Notes: generated from the sequence alone by a model not told the origin. A stretch of 46,232 bases of DNA from Chloroflexota bacterium (GCA_028287745.1 JAQBPB010000029.1:1-46232), one strand, 5' to 3'; positions 16,063 through 24,849 are shown, counted from the stretch's first letter. Numbers and translations are program-made.

Positions 16063-16648
16063 TTTAACAAGTAATAATAATAATGGCAACGAACCCATAA
16101 AATATCAGCCTGTTCCCCCCGCCGGTTCGGTTTGGGAACGCGATGAATGGTTCGAAATCGAAGATTTCCTGAAAAGCGCTGAGCCGCCCAAAAATAAACT
16201 GGGCTTCCAGCGCCGCCAGGCCCGCATCGTTACCTTACTATCTCTTTTTGAAGCCGACTCGGTTAACCACGACCCTCTGATGGTCACTAACCGTTATATT
16301 GATACTTTTGTCCTTTCGGTCGACGTAGCGCGCTTTACCCGTAACCTGGTAATGGGCGTGATTAACAGCCGGGATAAACTGGATGCGCTCATTTCCGGGG
16401 CTGCTTCCAGCTGGCCGGTTGACCAGATGGCAAAAGTTGATAAAAATATTTTGCGGCTTGCAATTTTCGAGATTCTATTTAATAATGACGTGCCTACCAA
16501 GGCGGCTATTAACGAAGCTATCGAGCTGGCAAAAAGCTTTGGCAGCGATAGCAGCAGCCGCTTTGTAAACGGTGTCCTGGGAGCCATTGTCGCTTCGCAG
16601 CCTAAAGAGCGCGAAGAACCGGCCCCCGCAGAACAGGACCCGGAATAA
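16055..16648 (+). CDS. nusB: Transcription antitermination factor NusB
   Basis: The helical NusB domain occupies about residues 48-180 of 197. It has F-Q-R-R-Q-A-R-I-V-T-L-L-S-L-F-E-A-D near its start, then D-K-N-I-L-R-L-A-I-F-E-I-L-F and A-I-N-E-A-I-E-L-A-K-S-F-G, ending R-F-V-N-G-V-L-G-A-I-V. NusB joins NusE/S10 on boxA RNA to support rRNA transcription. The start is TTG at 16055 overlapping the Asp23 gene. The first 45 residues and the acidic C-terminus are extensions beyond the usual 130-150 residues. Confidence 0.92.
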   Translation: MSNLTSNNNNGNEPIKYQPVPPAGSVWERDEWFEIEDFLKSAEPPKNKLGFQRRQARIVTLLSLFEADSVNHDPLMVTNRYIDTFVLSVDVARFTRNLVMGVINSRDKLDALISGAASSWPVDQMAKVDKNILRLAIFEILFNNDVPTKAAINEAIELAKSFGSDSSSRFVNGVLGAIVASQPKEREEPAPAEQDPE

Positions 16649-16872
16649 TAGACATTAATCGATTTCCTACTCGATTATGGGCTTTTCTTATTTCGTACCT
16701 GAATTAAGAATGAGCGTTGGACGCGAGCACTGCATTGGTGTGTTCTGCTCAGCACCAAAATCCAGGCACATTTGAGGTCTTTGTGCCAGCGAGGTGTAGC
16801 TTAAAACTGGTTTCTCTCAAAGAAACTATTCTAGAAATCTTTCCGCTTAAGGCGAGGGAGGAGGTGAAATGA

Positions 16873-17121
16873 ATGGCAGCACCAAATGATTCTATATTCA
16901 ACGAATTGAAGGAAATCATAGTTGAGCAACTCGCGGTCGATCCGGAGGAGGTAACCATAGAAGCCTCCTTTGTCGAGGACCTCAATGCCGACTCGTTAGA
17001 TCTGGTCGAACTGATTATGGAAATTGAAGAAAAGTTCGGTATCCAGGTCCCCGATGAAGTAGCTGAGAAAATCGTTACGGTTAATGACGCTGTGGAGTAC
17101 ATCCAGGAACAACGCAGTTAA
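16873..17121 (+). CDS. acpP: Acyl carrier protein
   Basis: The 82-residue acidic protein has the phosphopantetheine attachment motif D-S-L-D with Ser41, within [12 protein letters not shown]. It also has the typical ending V-N-D-A-V-E-Y-I. It carries growing acyl chains for FabD, FabG and partners encoded upstream. A strong GGAGGAGGTG lies seven bases before the ATG. An overlapping ATG at 16869 opens only a six-codon frame. A 224-base spacer separates it from nusB, and a strong terminator follows, so it is probably a separate highly expressed unit. Confidence 0.95.
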   Translation: MAAPNDSIFNELKEIIVEQLAVDPEEVTIEASFVEDLNADSLDLVELIMEIEEKFGIQVPDEVAEKIVTVNDAVEYIQEQRS

Positions 17122-17143
17122 TTTACCCCGGAATTAAAAAAAG

Positions 17144-17177
17144 GAGCTTTTGCGCAATTTGCAAAAGCTCTTTTTTT
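17144..17177 (+). terminator. Strong rho-independent terminator after acpP
   Basis: GAGCTTTTGC (17144-17153) and GCAAAAGCTC (17161-17170) are a perfect 10-bp stem with a 7-nt loop, followed by seven T (17171-17177). An A-run on the left side would also allow weak function on the other strand. Confidence 0.95.
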
Positions 17178-17247
17178 ACCCTTAAATTTATATCCTGCCC
17201 CGCCCTAGAGACTATCTTGAAGGCGAATACTCATTCACCATGCCAGC

Positions 17248-17319
17248 CTGATGCGCTGTAAACCAGGTTTGACACACTATTGCTTAATTTAAATCAGCAA
17301 CCCTAAAGCCATGTCAACC
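17248..17319 (+). repeat. Dispersed intergenic repeat, single copy
   Basis: AGGTTTGACACACTATTGCT and the conserved end AAAGCCATGTCAACCTGA match the 9082-9225 element. Beyond it, TGTCA near 17312 and TGACA near 17365 flank GAACGAAGTCGAAGCCACC, giving inverted ends. This and the terminator are all I see in the spacer 17122-17503. Confidence 0.65.
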
Positions 17320-17503
17320 TGAACGAAGTCGAAGCCACCAGGGGGTACTCGGGTTCCTCGCAATGACAGGCTTGAATAGTGCCTTTCCTGGAACACGGGT
17401 AAAATGGCAAATCTTGCTTTTCAACAAATGGCGCTTTAACGAAGCCACCCGGTAGTTACTCGTCTGCCGCAAAGTCAAAACTAGCTCAAATGCCTTCTAA
17501 ACC

Positions 17504-18388
17504 CTACGCCAGGCCCAGGTTAACCAGGATAAGCCACCCGACCAGGATAATAATGAACGAAGCCAGCGGCACAATAATAAAAATAGCCCACCACGAACCC
17601 AGCGTTACTGCCGAAAGAATCCCCAGCAACAGGGCAGCCACCGCCAGCCCAACCCATTTCTGATACTTGCGCCGCTGGAGTTTCTGCCGGTAGGCCTCCC
17701 TGGACAACCTTACCTGCTCAACCGCCTCATTGTAAAGCTCCAGACCCTCCCCACCGTCAAACGGCGCGATACTGCTGACATAAATCTGGTGGGCCAGCCG
17801 GACGTGTTCGCGGTCCAGGCCGGGAGCCGGGTTAAAGAACAGCCCTAATTCCCGCTCGGCATCCTCCCACCGGCCCAGTTGGACCAGCCGTTTGCCCTCG
17901 TTGAAATGCTGCCAGTAGACCCCTTCAATCTCATACTTGGCTTTTTCCTGGTCGCTGCGGCAGCGGGTACAGTAATGGTCCAAAACATACATCGGCTCAT
18001 CACAGGTCAGGCAGGCTTTTTTCAGGTCAGCCCCGCAATTGGCGCAAAATTGCTGCCCGTCCGGGCGGACGGACCGCCCGTCCTGGTTAAGGTGTTCGCA
18101 ATAGGGGCAGGCTAAAGCCGGAAAGGCATACGAAGGTGCCACTTCCAGCCGGTCGGGCTGAGAAGGGCTGGCAGGAAAACTCCGGCTCTCCTGCAACGGC
18201 CTGTCCGGTCCAACCGGCCAGCCCTGTGGCTGCGGCGTCTCGCGGTGGACCATCTTGCTACAGCGGCGGCAGCGGGCCAGCCGTTGACCGGCCGCGAAAG
18301 CCGCGTCAGGCAGGTTCGCGCCACACCCCGGACATTGCCAGCCCGCGCTATCCCCGGTATTCGACCACGCGCTTGAATCTAGCCTCAT
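17504..18388 (-). CDS. Zinc-ribbon protein with two C-terminal membrane helices
   Basis: The 294-residue protein has an N-terminal Cys4 ribbon (C-P-G-C at 19-22, C-R-R-C at 40-43), a linker, then further Cys pairs (C-P-Y-C, C-A-N-C, C-L-T-C, C-T-R-C at about 93-139) that suit one or two more zinc ribbons. Residues about 145-225 are helical with a TPR-like stretch (N-E-G-K-R-L-V-Q-L-G-R-W-E-D-A-E-R-E-L). Residues about 243-292 form two membrane helices. The zinc domains probably face the cytoplasm. It is divergent from the glucose dehydrogenase gene. I do not recognise the family, and its function is unknown. Confidence 0.7.
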   Translation of the reverse strand: MRLDSSAWSNTGDSAGWQCPGCGANLPDAAFAAGQRLARCRRCSKMVHRETPQPQGWPVGPDRPLQESRSFPASPSQPDRLEVAPSYAFPALACPYCEHLNQDGRSVRPDGQQFCANCGADLKKACLTCDEPMYVLDHYCTRCRSDQEKAKYEIEGVYWQHFNEGKRLVQLGRWEDAERELGLFFNPAPGLDREHVRLAHQIYVSSIAPFDGGEGLELYNEAVEQVRLSREAYRQKLQRRKYQKWVGLAVAALLLGILSAVTLGSWWAIFIIVPLASFIIILVGWLILVNLGLA

Positions 18389-18456
18389 TAGAATTTACTA
18401 CCTTCACCTCAAGTATTAACCGGCCAGCCGCCTCTCCCTGATTTTAGCATATTTTA

Positions 18457-18491
18457 AAGGTTAGAGGTCAGAGGTCAGTATACTGACCTCT
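18457..18491. repeat. Period-7 repeat merging into a perfect 22-bp palindrome
   Basis: TTAGAGGTCAGAGGTCAGTA shows seven-base units, and AGAGGTCAGTA (18470-18480) is exactly mirrored by TACTGACCTCT (18481-18491). It lies in the divergent spacer between the zinc-ribbon gene (start 18388) and the glucose dehydrogenase gene (start 18622), so it could serve as an operator. Membership in the dispersed TAGTCAG repeat family makes a structural origin equally likely. Confidence 0.65.
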
Positions 18492-18621
18492 CCCCAACGG
18501 CAAGAGCTTGATTTTACAAACCAAAATATGGCAAGATGAATCCTGACAGGCGGCAAGTCACCCACGGCCGCTTCTCTAAACCGTTTCTACCGGCGCAGGG
18601 AAGAAAAGAAGAGAGGAAACA

Positions 18622-19722
18622 ATGAAAGCGATTGCCATCAGGCCAGGCCAGAAAAACAGCGTCTTTCTCCATGAAATCGAAAAACCGGAAATCGCCCCCG
18701 GTGAACTTTTGATCCGCGTGCTGGAGACCGGCATTTGCGGCACCGACCTGGAAATAATCCGGGGCGACTACGGTACAGCTCCCAGGGGCCAGGATTTCCT
18801 GGTGCTGGGTCACGAATCCTTCGGCCGGGTAGAGGAGGTCGGGCCGGGCCTGGAAGCTAGCGGCTGGGCCACCGGCGATTATGTTGTCTGTACCGTACGC
18901 CGTCCCTGTCACGACAGCGACCCCAACTGCGACCACGGCCAGAGCGATATGTGCCTGACCGGTAACTACACCGAGCGGGGCATCAAGGACCAGCACGGCT
19001 TCATGACCGAATACTATACCGAAAAACCCCAGTTCGCCATCAAAGTACCGCCTCAATACCGCTCCTGGGGCGTCCTGCTGGAACCCACCGCCGTAGTCGA
19101 GAAAGCGATTTACCAGGCATACAAAATCCAGCAACGCCTGGAATGGGCCCCTAAAAAGGCCGTCGTCCTGGGGGCTGGCCCCATCGGCCTGCTCGCGACC
19201 TTTCTACTGCGGGATAGGGGCCTGGAAGTCTTCACTGTCGCGCACAGTCCCGGCGGCCCTGGCAACCCCAAAGCCGTAATGACCGAGCGGGTCGGCGCAA
19301 CCTACCTTTCCAGCCAGGAAGTTCAAATAGACCAGCTAAACAAAAAGATTGGGCCAATTGACCTGATTATTGAAGCCAGCGGCAGCAGCGAAGTCGTCTT
19401 TCAGGGCATGGCCGCCCTGGGTCCAAACGGCATAATGGGTATCACCGGGGTGGCTGGCGGTCACAACTCCCTGGCGGTAGATACCAACCGGCTCAACCAC
19501 CAGATTGTTATGGGCAACCAGGTAATCTTCGGCTCAGTCAACGCCAACCGGAACTACTTTGAAATGGGTGTCGAAAGCTGGGCCGGTATTGAGGCCAAAT
19601 GGCCCGGCGTGCTGGATAGTATGATAACCCGTAAGTACCCCCTGGAGGATTATGAGGCCGCCCTCAGCCGGGACCGCAATAGTATCAAGACCGTAATGCA
19701 AATCGCGCCGGAGACACTATGA
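18622..19722 (+). CDS. Glucose 1-dehydrogenase (archaeal-type, zinc-dependent MDR family)
   Basis: The 366 residues match the Sulfolobus/Thermoplasma-type glucose dehydrogenase, which oxidises glucose (often also galactose) with NAD(P). The catalytic zinc site is Cys39 in I-C-G-T-D and His64/Glu65 in L-G-H-E-S-F-G. The structural zinc lobe has Cys96, Cys103 and Cys111. L-L-E-P-T-A-V-V-E-K-A is a family marker, and the Rossmann motif is V-L-G-A-G-P-I-G-L-L. The C-terminal glucose-dehydrogenase domain has N-H-Q-I-V-M-G-N-Q and G-S-V-N-A-N-R. GAGAGGAAAC lies just before the ATG. No other Entner-Doudoroff gene is adjacent. A different sugar or polyol as substrate cannot be excluded. Confidence 0.85.
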   Translation: MKAIAIRPGQKNSVFLHEIEKPEIAPGELLIRVLETGICGTDLEIIRGDYGTAPRGQDFLVLGHESFGRVEEVGPGLEASGWATGDYVVCTVRRPCHDSDPNCDHGQSDMCLTGNYTERGIKDQHGFMTEYYTEKPQFAIKVPPQYRSWGVLLEPTAVVEKAIYQAYKIQQRLEWAPKKAVVLGAGPIGLLATFLLRDRGLEVFTVAHSPGGPGNPKAVMTERVGATYLSSQEVQIDQLNKKIGPIDLIIEASGSSEVVFQGMAALGPNGIMGITGVAGGHNSLAVDTNRLNHQIVMGNQVIFGSVNANRNYFEMGVESWAGIEAKWPGVLDSMITRKYPLEDYEAALSRDRNSIKTVMQIAPETL

Positions 19723-19755
19723 AATAGTCTAACACTTCTGTAACACCATGTTTGA

Positions 19756-19784
19756 TTGACACCTGTCCCCAAATCAACTAAAAT
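19756..19784 (+). promoter_or_regulatory. Strong sigma-70-type promoter upstream of the candidate RNA and rel
   Basis: TTGACA (19756-19761) and TAAAAT (19779-19784) are separated by exactly 17 bases. The expected transcript start is about 19790, which is 345 bases before the rel start codon. Confidence 0.75.
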
Positions 19785-19790
19785 TGTTAC

Positions 19791-19969
19791 AAATGTGAAA
19801 CAAACGGGCTTGGCCCTGGCCTTCTCTCACCTTCAAACCGGCGCCTGAACGTAAGGTTTGAAAACAGCTTTACTATAGCAAAGGCAGTTTATTTTAATTA
19901 GAAATATACCGAGAGAACAAAAAGGCAATAAAGCGGGGCGTCAGCGAGAATACCTACGGCCCGTTTTTT
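19791..19969 (+). ncRNA. Candidate structured RNA of about 180 nt, possibly 6S-like
   Basis: The segment begins six bases after a good promoter and ends in a T-run. Its ends pair: AAACGGGCT (19802-19810) with GGCCCGTTT (19958-19966), the helix directly preceding and including the T-run. Inside, GCCC (19813-19816) can pair with GGGC (19936-19939). TTCTCTC (19822-19828) pairs perfectly with GAGAGAA (19911-19917), and GCCT next to it pairs with AGGC (19923-19926). A local hairpin TTCAAACC/GGTTTGAA (19832-19839 with 19855-19862) sits in the central region. A closed rod with internal bubbles and paired termini is the general plan of 6S RNA. I cannot confirm the family from conserved bases. The alternative is a regulatory leader of rel. 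No convincing coding frame is present. Confidence 0.45.
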
Positions 19970-20057
19970 GTATCTCTAACCGCCGTTTATCCGGCAGTTA
20001 GACTCATTTTATAAGAAAGAAATACCAGGAACCCGGGCAATGGCGGCCGGGGTCCGG

Positions 20058-20084
20058 CGGCTACCTGACCAGCAGCCGTTTTTT
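20058..20084 (+). terminator. Terminator-like hairpin in the rel leader
   Basis: CGGCT (20058-20062) pairs with AGCCG (20074-20078) around an 11-nt loop and is followed directly by six T (20079-20084). It lies 51 bases before the rel start codon and is the second such structure downstream of the 19756 promoter, so it could attenuate rel. Confidence 0.45.
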
Positions 20085-20135
20085 CTCAAGTATTTAAGGT
20101 GCTAGTGGTTGCACCCGGAGGGGAGAGACCGGGTT

Positions 20136-22484
20136 ATGTCCGCCAAATCAGTTAAACTTAACCAGCCGCCGGTTCTAGCCGAGGCTTATCCTGAAGCCGA
20201 GAACGTTTTGCTGCCAGAAAAGGCCGCCGCAAGCGCGCCGGTTACCGATCACACCGGTATTGACAGCAGTGGCTTGATGGACGAAGTCAAAAAGTACTTG
20301 CCTAACGCCGACTGGCCGGTGGTAGAACGCGGGGTCCAATTTGCCATCCAGGCCCACAGTCACCAGAAGCGGGCCAGCGGTGAACCCTATGTGATTCACC
20401 CGATTGCCGCCGCCACGACCTGCGCCCAGATGCAGCTGGACCGCGATGCCATTATCGCTGCCCTTTTGCATGACGTACCAGAAGATACCGAAGTAACCCT
20501 GGACGATATCCAGCGGGAATTTGGCGAGAAAGTCGCCCGTCTGGTGGACGGTGTCACCAAACTGGGCAAAATCAAGTGGTCCCCGGTAGACGACCAGAAT
20601 AGCCGGGCCATGCAGGAGAAACAGGAACAGGCCGAAAACCTGCGCAAGATGTTCCTGGCAATGGTTGACGATGTCCGGGTAGTCCTTATCAAACTGGCCG
20701 ACCGCCTGCATAATATGCGGACCTTGCAATACAAGTCCGAAGCCAAGCAGGTAAAAATCGCTACCGAAACCCTTGAAATTTTCGCGCCCCTGGCAAACCG
20801 CCTGGGTATCTGGCACATCAAATGGCAGCTTGAAGACCTCTGCTTTATGTACCTGTATCCCAAGCAGTACCGGGAACTTATCACCGACCTGGACGAAAAA
20901 CGCGAAAGCCGGGAAAAATATCTCAAACGGGTCCAGGCCGTCATTCGAAAAGCCCTGCCCGAAAACGGTATCCAGGTCATAGACGTCAGCGGCCGCCCCA
21001 AACACGTCTTCAGCATCTTTAAGAAGATGGAACGCAAAAACGTCCCGCTCAGCCAGATTTACGATGCCCTCGGTATTCGTATAATTGTCGAAGATGTCCG
21101 CGACTGCTACGGGGCCCTGGGTATCATTCATACCCTCTGGCGCCCGGTGCCCGGCGAGTTTGACGACTATATCGCCAATCCCAAAGAAAGCCTTTACCAG
21201 TCGCTCCATACCGCCGTTATCGGCCTGGATACCCGCCCGCTCGAAATCCAGATACGGACCAAAGAGATGCACCAGGTCGCCGAATACGGTATAGCCGCGC
21301 ACTGGCGCTATAAAGAAGGCGGCAAGCGCGATGTGGAGTTCGAAGCCAAGATTGCCTGGTTGCGCCGCCTGCTCGACTGGAAAGACGATAATTACGACGC
21401 CCAGGAATTTGTCGATTCGCTTAAAAGCGACGTCTTCCAGGACCAGGTCTATGTCTTTACGCCCAAAGGCGATATTATAGACCTACCGGCCGGGGCGACT
21501 GCCGTAGACTTTGCCTACCGTATTCATACCGATGTCGGCCACCAGTGCGGTGGAGCGCGGGTTAACGACCGCCTGGTACCGCTGAACTACCAGTTGCAAA
21601 ACGGCGAAGTGGTCAAAATCCTCCAGGCCAAACAGCGTAAGGGACCTAGCCGGGACTGGCTAAACCAGAACCTGGGCTATATCAAGACCGCCGGGGCCAG
21701 GGAAAAGGTCCGGCAGTGGTTCCGCCGCGAAGAACGCGATGAAAATATCTCACATGGGCGGCAACTGTTAGAATCCGAGCTTAAACGGCTGGGCCTGGAC
21801 AATATCAAGTACGAAACGGTTGCCTCGTACTTCCCTAAATACGAAAAGCTGGAAGATTTCCTGGCCGCTATCGGTTACGGTGGGGTTGGTATGGGCCAGT
21901 TGACCGGCCGGTTGATCGAGGCCACCCGCCAGGTAGAGCAAAACCTGCCCGAGTTCATGCAGCCCACCAGCGCCAGCATTACCACCGACCGGACCCCGAT
22001 GGTCCCCGGCGGCCTGACCGTGACCGGCATCGGCGGCATGCTGACCACTATTGCCAGTTGCTGCCACCCTATGAAGGGTGACGAAGTAATTGGTTATGTC
22101 ACTAAAACCAGGGGCATTGCGGTCCACCGGGTCAACTGTCCAAACATCATTAACCTGCCTGAAGAAAACAAAGAACGCCTCATCCGGGTTGATTGGGGCG
22201 AGGACAGCCAGCAGTTCTACCGGGTGCCGGTTAGAATGGAAGCTCTCGACCGGGTGGGACTCCTGCGAGATATTGCCACTCTGGTGGCTGATGAAAAAAT
22301 TAACATTGGCGATCTCAGGACTCTACCCGCCTCACAGCGTGGTGTTATCCTGATATTGTTCGCGGTTGAAGTAACCGGCCTGGAACAATTAGCCCGGATT
22401 TTGAGTAAACTGCATACTGTTCGTGATGTAATAGACGTGCGGCGGGAAGTACCCGCCGGGCGTTCCACCAGCGATAAAAAATAA
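20136..22484 (+). CDS. rel: Bifunctional (p)ppGpp synthetase/hydrolase
   Basis: The 782-residue protein has the full long-RSH domain order. First is the HD hydrolase domain (Q-K-R-A-S-G-E-P-Y-V-I-H-P, then A-A-L-L-H-D-V-P-E-D near 105-115). Then come the synthetase (G-R-P-K-H-V-F-S-I, I-Y-D-A-L-G-I-R-I, N-P-K-E-S-L-Y-Q-S-L-H) and the TGS domain (V-Y-V-F-T-P-K-G-D-I at about 440). The C-terminus has a zinc-finger segment with S-C-C-H-P-M and H-R-V-N-C-P-N, and an ACT domain. HD residues and synthetase motifs both look intact, so it should make and degrade (p)ppGpp in the stringent response. I chose ATG at 20136, with GGAGGGGAGAG nine bases upstream, in preference to the TTG at 20109. The long leader and nearby terminator-like hairpin suggest transcriptional control. 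Confidence 0.95.
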   Translation: MSAKSVKLNQPPVLAEAYPEAENVLLPEKAAASAPVTDHTGIDSSGLMDEVKKYLPNADWPVVERGVQFAIQAHSHQKRASGEPYVIHPIAAATTCAQMQLDRDAIIAALLHDVPEDTEVTLDDIQREFGEKVARLVDGVTKLGKIKWSPVDDQNSRAMQEKQEQAENLRKMFLAMVDDVRVVLIKLADRLHNMRTLQYKSEAKQVKIATETLEIFAPLANRLGIWHIKWQLEDLCFMYLYPKQYRELITDLDEKRESREKYLKRVQAVIRKALPENGIQVIDVSGRPKHVFSIFKKMERKNVPLSQIYDALGIRIIVEDVRDCYGALGIIHTLWRPVPGEFDDYIANPKESLYQSLHTAVIGLDTRPLEIQIRTKEMHQVAEYGIAAHWRYKEGGKRDVEFEAKIAWLRRLLDWKDDNYDAQEFVDSLKSDVFQDQVYVFTPKGDIIDLPAGATAVDFAYRIHTDVGHQCGGARVNDRLVPLNYQLQNGEVVKILQAKQRKGPSRDWLNQNLGYIKTAGAREKVRQWFRREERDENISHGRQLLESELKRLGLDNIKYETVASYFPKYEKLEDFLAAIGYGGVGMGQLTGRLIEATRQVEQNLPEFMQPTSASITTDRTPMVPGGLTVTGIGGMLTTIASCCHPMKGDEVIGYVTKTRGIAVHRVNCPNIINLPEENKERLIRVDWGEDSQQFYRVPVRMEALDRVGLLRDIATLVADEKINIGDLRTLPASQRGVILILFAVEVTGLEQLARILSKLHTVRDVIDVRREVPAGRSTSDKK

Positions 22485-22501
22485 GATCAAGGCAGGTTGC
22501 T

Positions 22502-24310
22502 ATGAACTCAGCCCAACGCCCGCGCCTGGAAGAGTTTTTTCTTGCTTTACTCTGGATTATTGGCACCGGGGCCTGGGGCTATTTTGGCTATAACGGTTAT
22601 GTTCAAAATATAACTGCTGGCCCTGCCTTTAACCTGGCCGGGTTTATCCTGAGCTTCTTTTTGCTTTGCCTTACGGTCTTTGGGCTGCGCTACGCCTTAA
22701 ACACCTTCCGGCGCATCTGGACTACCGCGCCCGGTTGGATCGAAACTATCGCCAGCCTGTGCCTCGGCATCACGCTTGTGCTGGGCTTTTTCTTTACCAT
22801 CTTTAGCCTGGTAATCTCCATCTATCATCTCTTTATGGATGATATTACCAACCTGATCTTTACCTGGGGGATAGCCGCCTGCCTGGGCATGGTGGCCCTG
22901 GCGGTCTACCAGTTAATGGGTGCCATCCGGGCCTTTGAGCCCTTTATGGGCTGGTCCTGGCAGGAAGATGATACTGCCAGCCGCGGCCTCAAAGCCCTGC
23001 TTCGCCACATACACGGCCGGAATTTCGGCCCGCACCGCTCCGAAGAATATCTCCACGGCCCGCTTATCCTTGAAACCGATTCACGGACCATCCTGATAGA
23101 TGAAAAAGATACCGGCCGCCAGGGCCTGGAAAAAACCCTGGTTGCTCACGGCGGTTTCCATATCACTACCCTGGGTTTTACCGCTAACGGAGCCACTATT
23201 TTCGCCGTCAGTGATGGCGGTACGGTCCATTACCAGTCCGGCGGCCGCAAGGGCACAATGTTCCCACCCGAATTGAAATTCTGGGAATGGCGCAACGGCC
23301 GGGTCCAGACCGCCGCCCTGGGCGAACCGCAAACCTTTATGACCTCCGGCTACCGCACCCCACCCAGCCTCCAAAACTACCGCTTCCTGGTCCCGGCTAG
23401 CGGCAGCAAGTTTGCCTGGGTCTTGCCCCAGGAAATCAGGGTCGGCAACTGGGGCGATAGCACCGACCTGCAATTAAAACTCGAAGAAACATTACCCCTC
23501 AATAGCACCGGCAGCTTCACCCCGCTGGCCTTTAACCCGGAAGGTTCGCGCCTGGCCTGGTGTACTCCCGATGGCAAGACTCGCCTGTGGAACCTTGAAA
23601 CCAACCAGGTACAACCCCTGCGGTCCTACCCGGTAAACACTTCCCTCACCACTGCCGGGGAAGCCAACCCGGTCTGGGGCCTCGTATTTAGCCCGGACGG
23701 CACCAGGGTCGCCACCCTCGGCGAAAGCGGCATCCTCTTACAAAATGTCTACACCGGCTGGCGCTGGTTTAAAACCCTTAACCCGCAGCGGGAGCAATTA
23801 GGCGCTTTTGTCTTTAATAACAGCGGATTTGAAATGGCCCTGGGCCTGAAAGCCGCTCCGGATGCCATTCATTTCTCACTCAGCGGCCGGCGCGGCCGCA
23901 ACGGCAACCAGAACGGCCCGTCCAACGCCGGGGTGGCCGAATACCTGTCCCAGCAAGACCCTCTCCAACCCGATTTAGTGCCTATCGTCCGTATCTGGGA
24001 CCTGCGCGAGGACCGTTACATTGACCTACCGGCCGGTAACGCCCCCATAAGAGAACTTGCCTACAGTTCGGACAATCGCCAGCTTGCCGGAGTAGATGAA
24101 GCAGGCATCCTGCGCCTGTGGGATATTCCGCCCGAAGGCGTCACTATCCGACCGCCCCGCTTGCGGCTGCAAATCGACCTCGGCCTGACCGGCCGCAAGG
24201 TCCAGGTAGCTTTCTCGCCGGACATAGAATATATGCTTTGCGCCACCGATAACCGCATCCTTATCTGGAACCTGGCCCGCCTTACTCAGGGTGTTGTCAG
24301 TAGTCAGTAG
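22502..24310 (+). CDS. Membrane-anchored WD40-like propeller protein
   Basis: The 602-residue product has four predicted membrane helices in residues about 12-145 and a soluble domain of about 430 residues. The soluble part carries WD40-like blades, for example F-N-P-E-G-S-R-L-A-W-C-T-P-D-G-K-T-R-L-W near 345, F-S-P-D-G-T-R-V-A-T-L near 400, V-R-I-W-D-L near 500 and I-L-R-L-W-D-I near 540. Such propellers usually act as protein-binding platforms. The start is 18 bases after rel, so it is probably cotranscribed. The last codons, reading V-V-S-S-Q and stop, are encoded by a TAGTCAG repeat, so the C-terminus has been shaped by the repeat. Confidence 0.8.
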   Translation: MNSAQRPRLEEFFLALLWIIGTGAWGYFGYNGYVQNITAGPAFNLAGFILSFFLLCLTVFGLRYALNTFRRIWTTAPGWIETIASLCLGITLVLGFFFTIFSLVISIYHLFMDDITNLIFTWGIAACLGMVALAVYQLMGAIRAFEPFMGWSWQEDDTASRGLKALLRHIHGRNFGPHRSEEYLHGPLILETDSRTILIDEKDTGRQGLEKTLVAHGGFHITTLGFTANGATIFAVSDGGTVHYQSGGRKGTMFPPELKFWEWRNGRVQTAALGEPQTFMTSGYRTPPSLQNYRFLVPASGSKFAWVLPQEIRVGNWGDSTDLQLKLEETLPLNSTGSFTPLAFNPEGSRLAWCTPDGKTRLWNLETNQVQPLRSYPVNTSLTTAGEANPVWGLVFSPDGTRVATLGESGILLQNVYTGWRWFKTLNPQREQLGAFVFNNSGFEMALGLKAAPDAIHFSLSGRRGRNGNQNGPSNAGVAEYLSQQDPLQPDLVPIVRIWDLREDRYIDLPAGNAPIRELAYSSDNRQLAGVDEAGILRLWDIPPEGVTIRPPRLRLQIDLGLTGRKVQVAFSPDIEYMLCATDNRILIWNLARLTQGVVSSQ

Positions 24311-24370
24311 TCAGTATGCTTTAGTCAGTAGTCAAGGGTCAAGGGTCAAGGGTCAAAGGTCAAGGGTCAG
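24296..24370 (+). repeat. Period-7 repeat array overlapping a stop codon
   Basis: GTCAGTAGTCAGTAGTCAG is followed by TAGTCAG units and then four to five AAGGGTC units (24333-24367). The TAG stop of the WD40-like gene (24308-24310) is part of the array. An inverted partner lies at 24850-24876 at the other side of the spacer 24311-24876, which otherwise holds only a terminator and no convincing gene. Confidence 0.8.
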
Positions 24371-24745
24371 TTGGAATAGAGGCCAGGGAGTTATTAGAAG
24401 CCTGGTGTAACCCGCAACCAACTAAAATACCAATGACCTCCACCACCGCCCACACCGGCTATAACCACTACCAGCACCCGAGTCCATGTATCCGGTCTTA
24501 ACCCACGCACCCACGCACCCCCAACAACCGAACACTGCCATCCCGAGGGAGGCTGCACTGAAGAAAACAGACTCAGAAGGATAGCCGGCCCAGGGATCCC
24601 CGCGCCGGTGGCAACCCGGTAAAACCAAAGATTTTCCTGAATACCAGGCATTTCAAAATTCGTCCCTTTTTACTTCCCAAACCCAGCACATTCCATTACG
24701 GCATTAATAAGGTTTGCGCCTTCCTACGCCACCAACTCAAACATT

Positions 24746-24776
24746 AAAAAAGCGCGAAATCCCCTGGACTTCGCGC
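24746..24776 (-). terminator. Terminator after the PfkB kinase gene
   Basis: GCGCGAA (24752-24758) pairs with TTCGCGC (24770-24776). On the minus strand six T follow (24746-24751). It is 100 bases past the stop at 24877, on the far side of a repeat. Confidence 0.75.
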
Positions 24777-24849
24777 AAACCTATACTATTAACTTCCTAC
24801 TACTTATAAAACTACTTGAAAAAACCTTGAACCAGGCCCGCCCATCAGT

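Noticed and set aside
20175..21302. Minus-strand open frame of 375 codons opposite rel
   Set aside because: Antisense to the HD and synthetase domains of rel. No recognisable protein features.
24394..24651. Minus-strand frames of 85 and 68 codons in the spacer after the WD40-like gene
   Set aside because: Two overlapping frames with low-complexity Gly/Trp content, no ribosome-binding site and no family resemblance, in a repeat-rich spacer.
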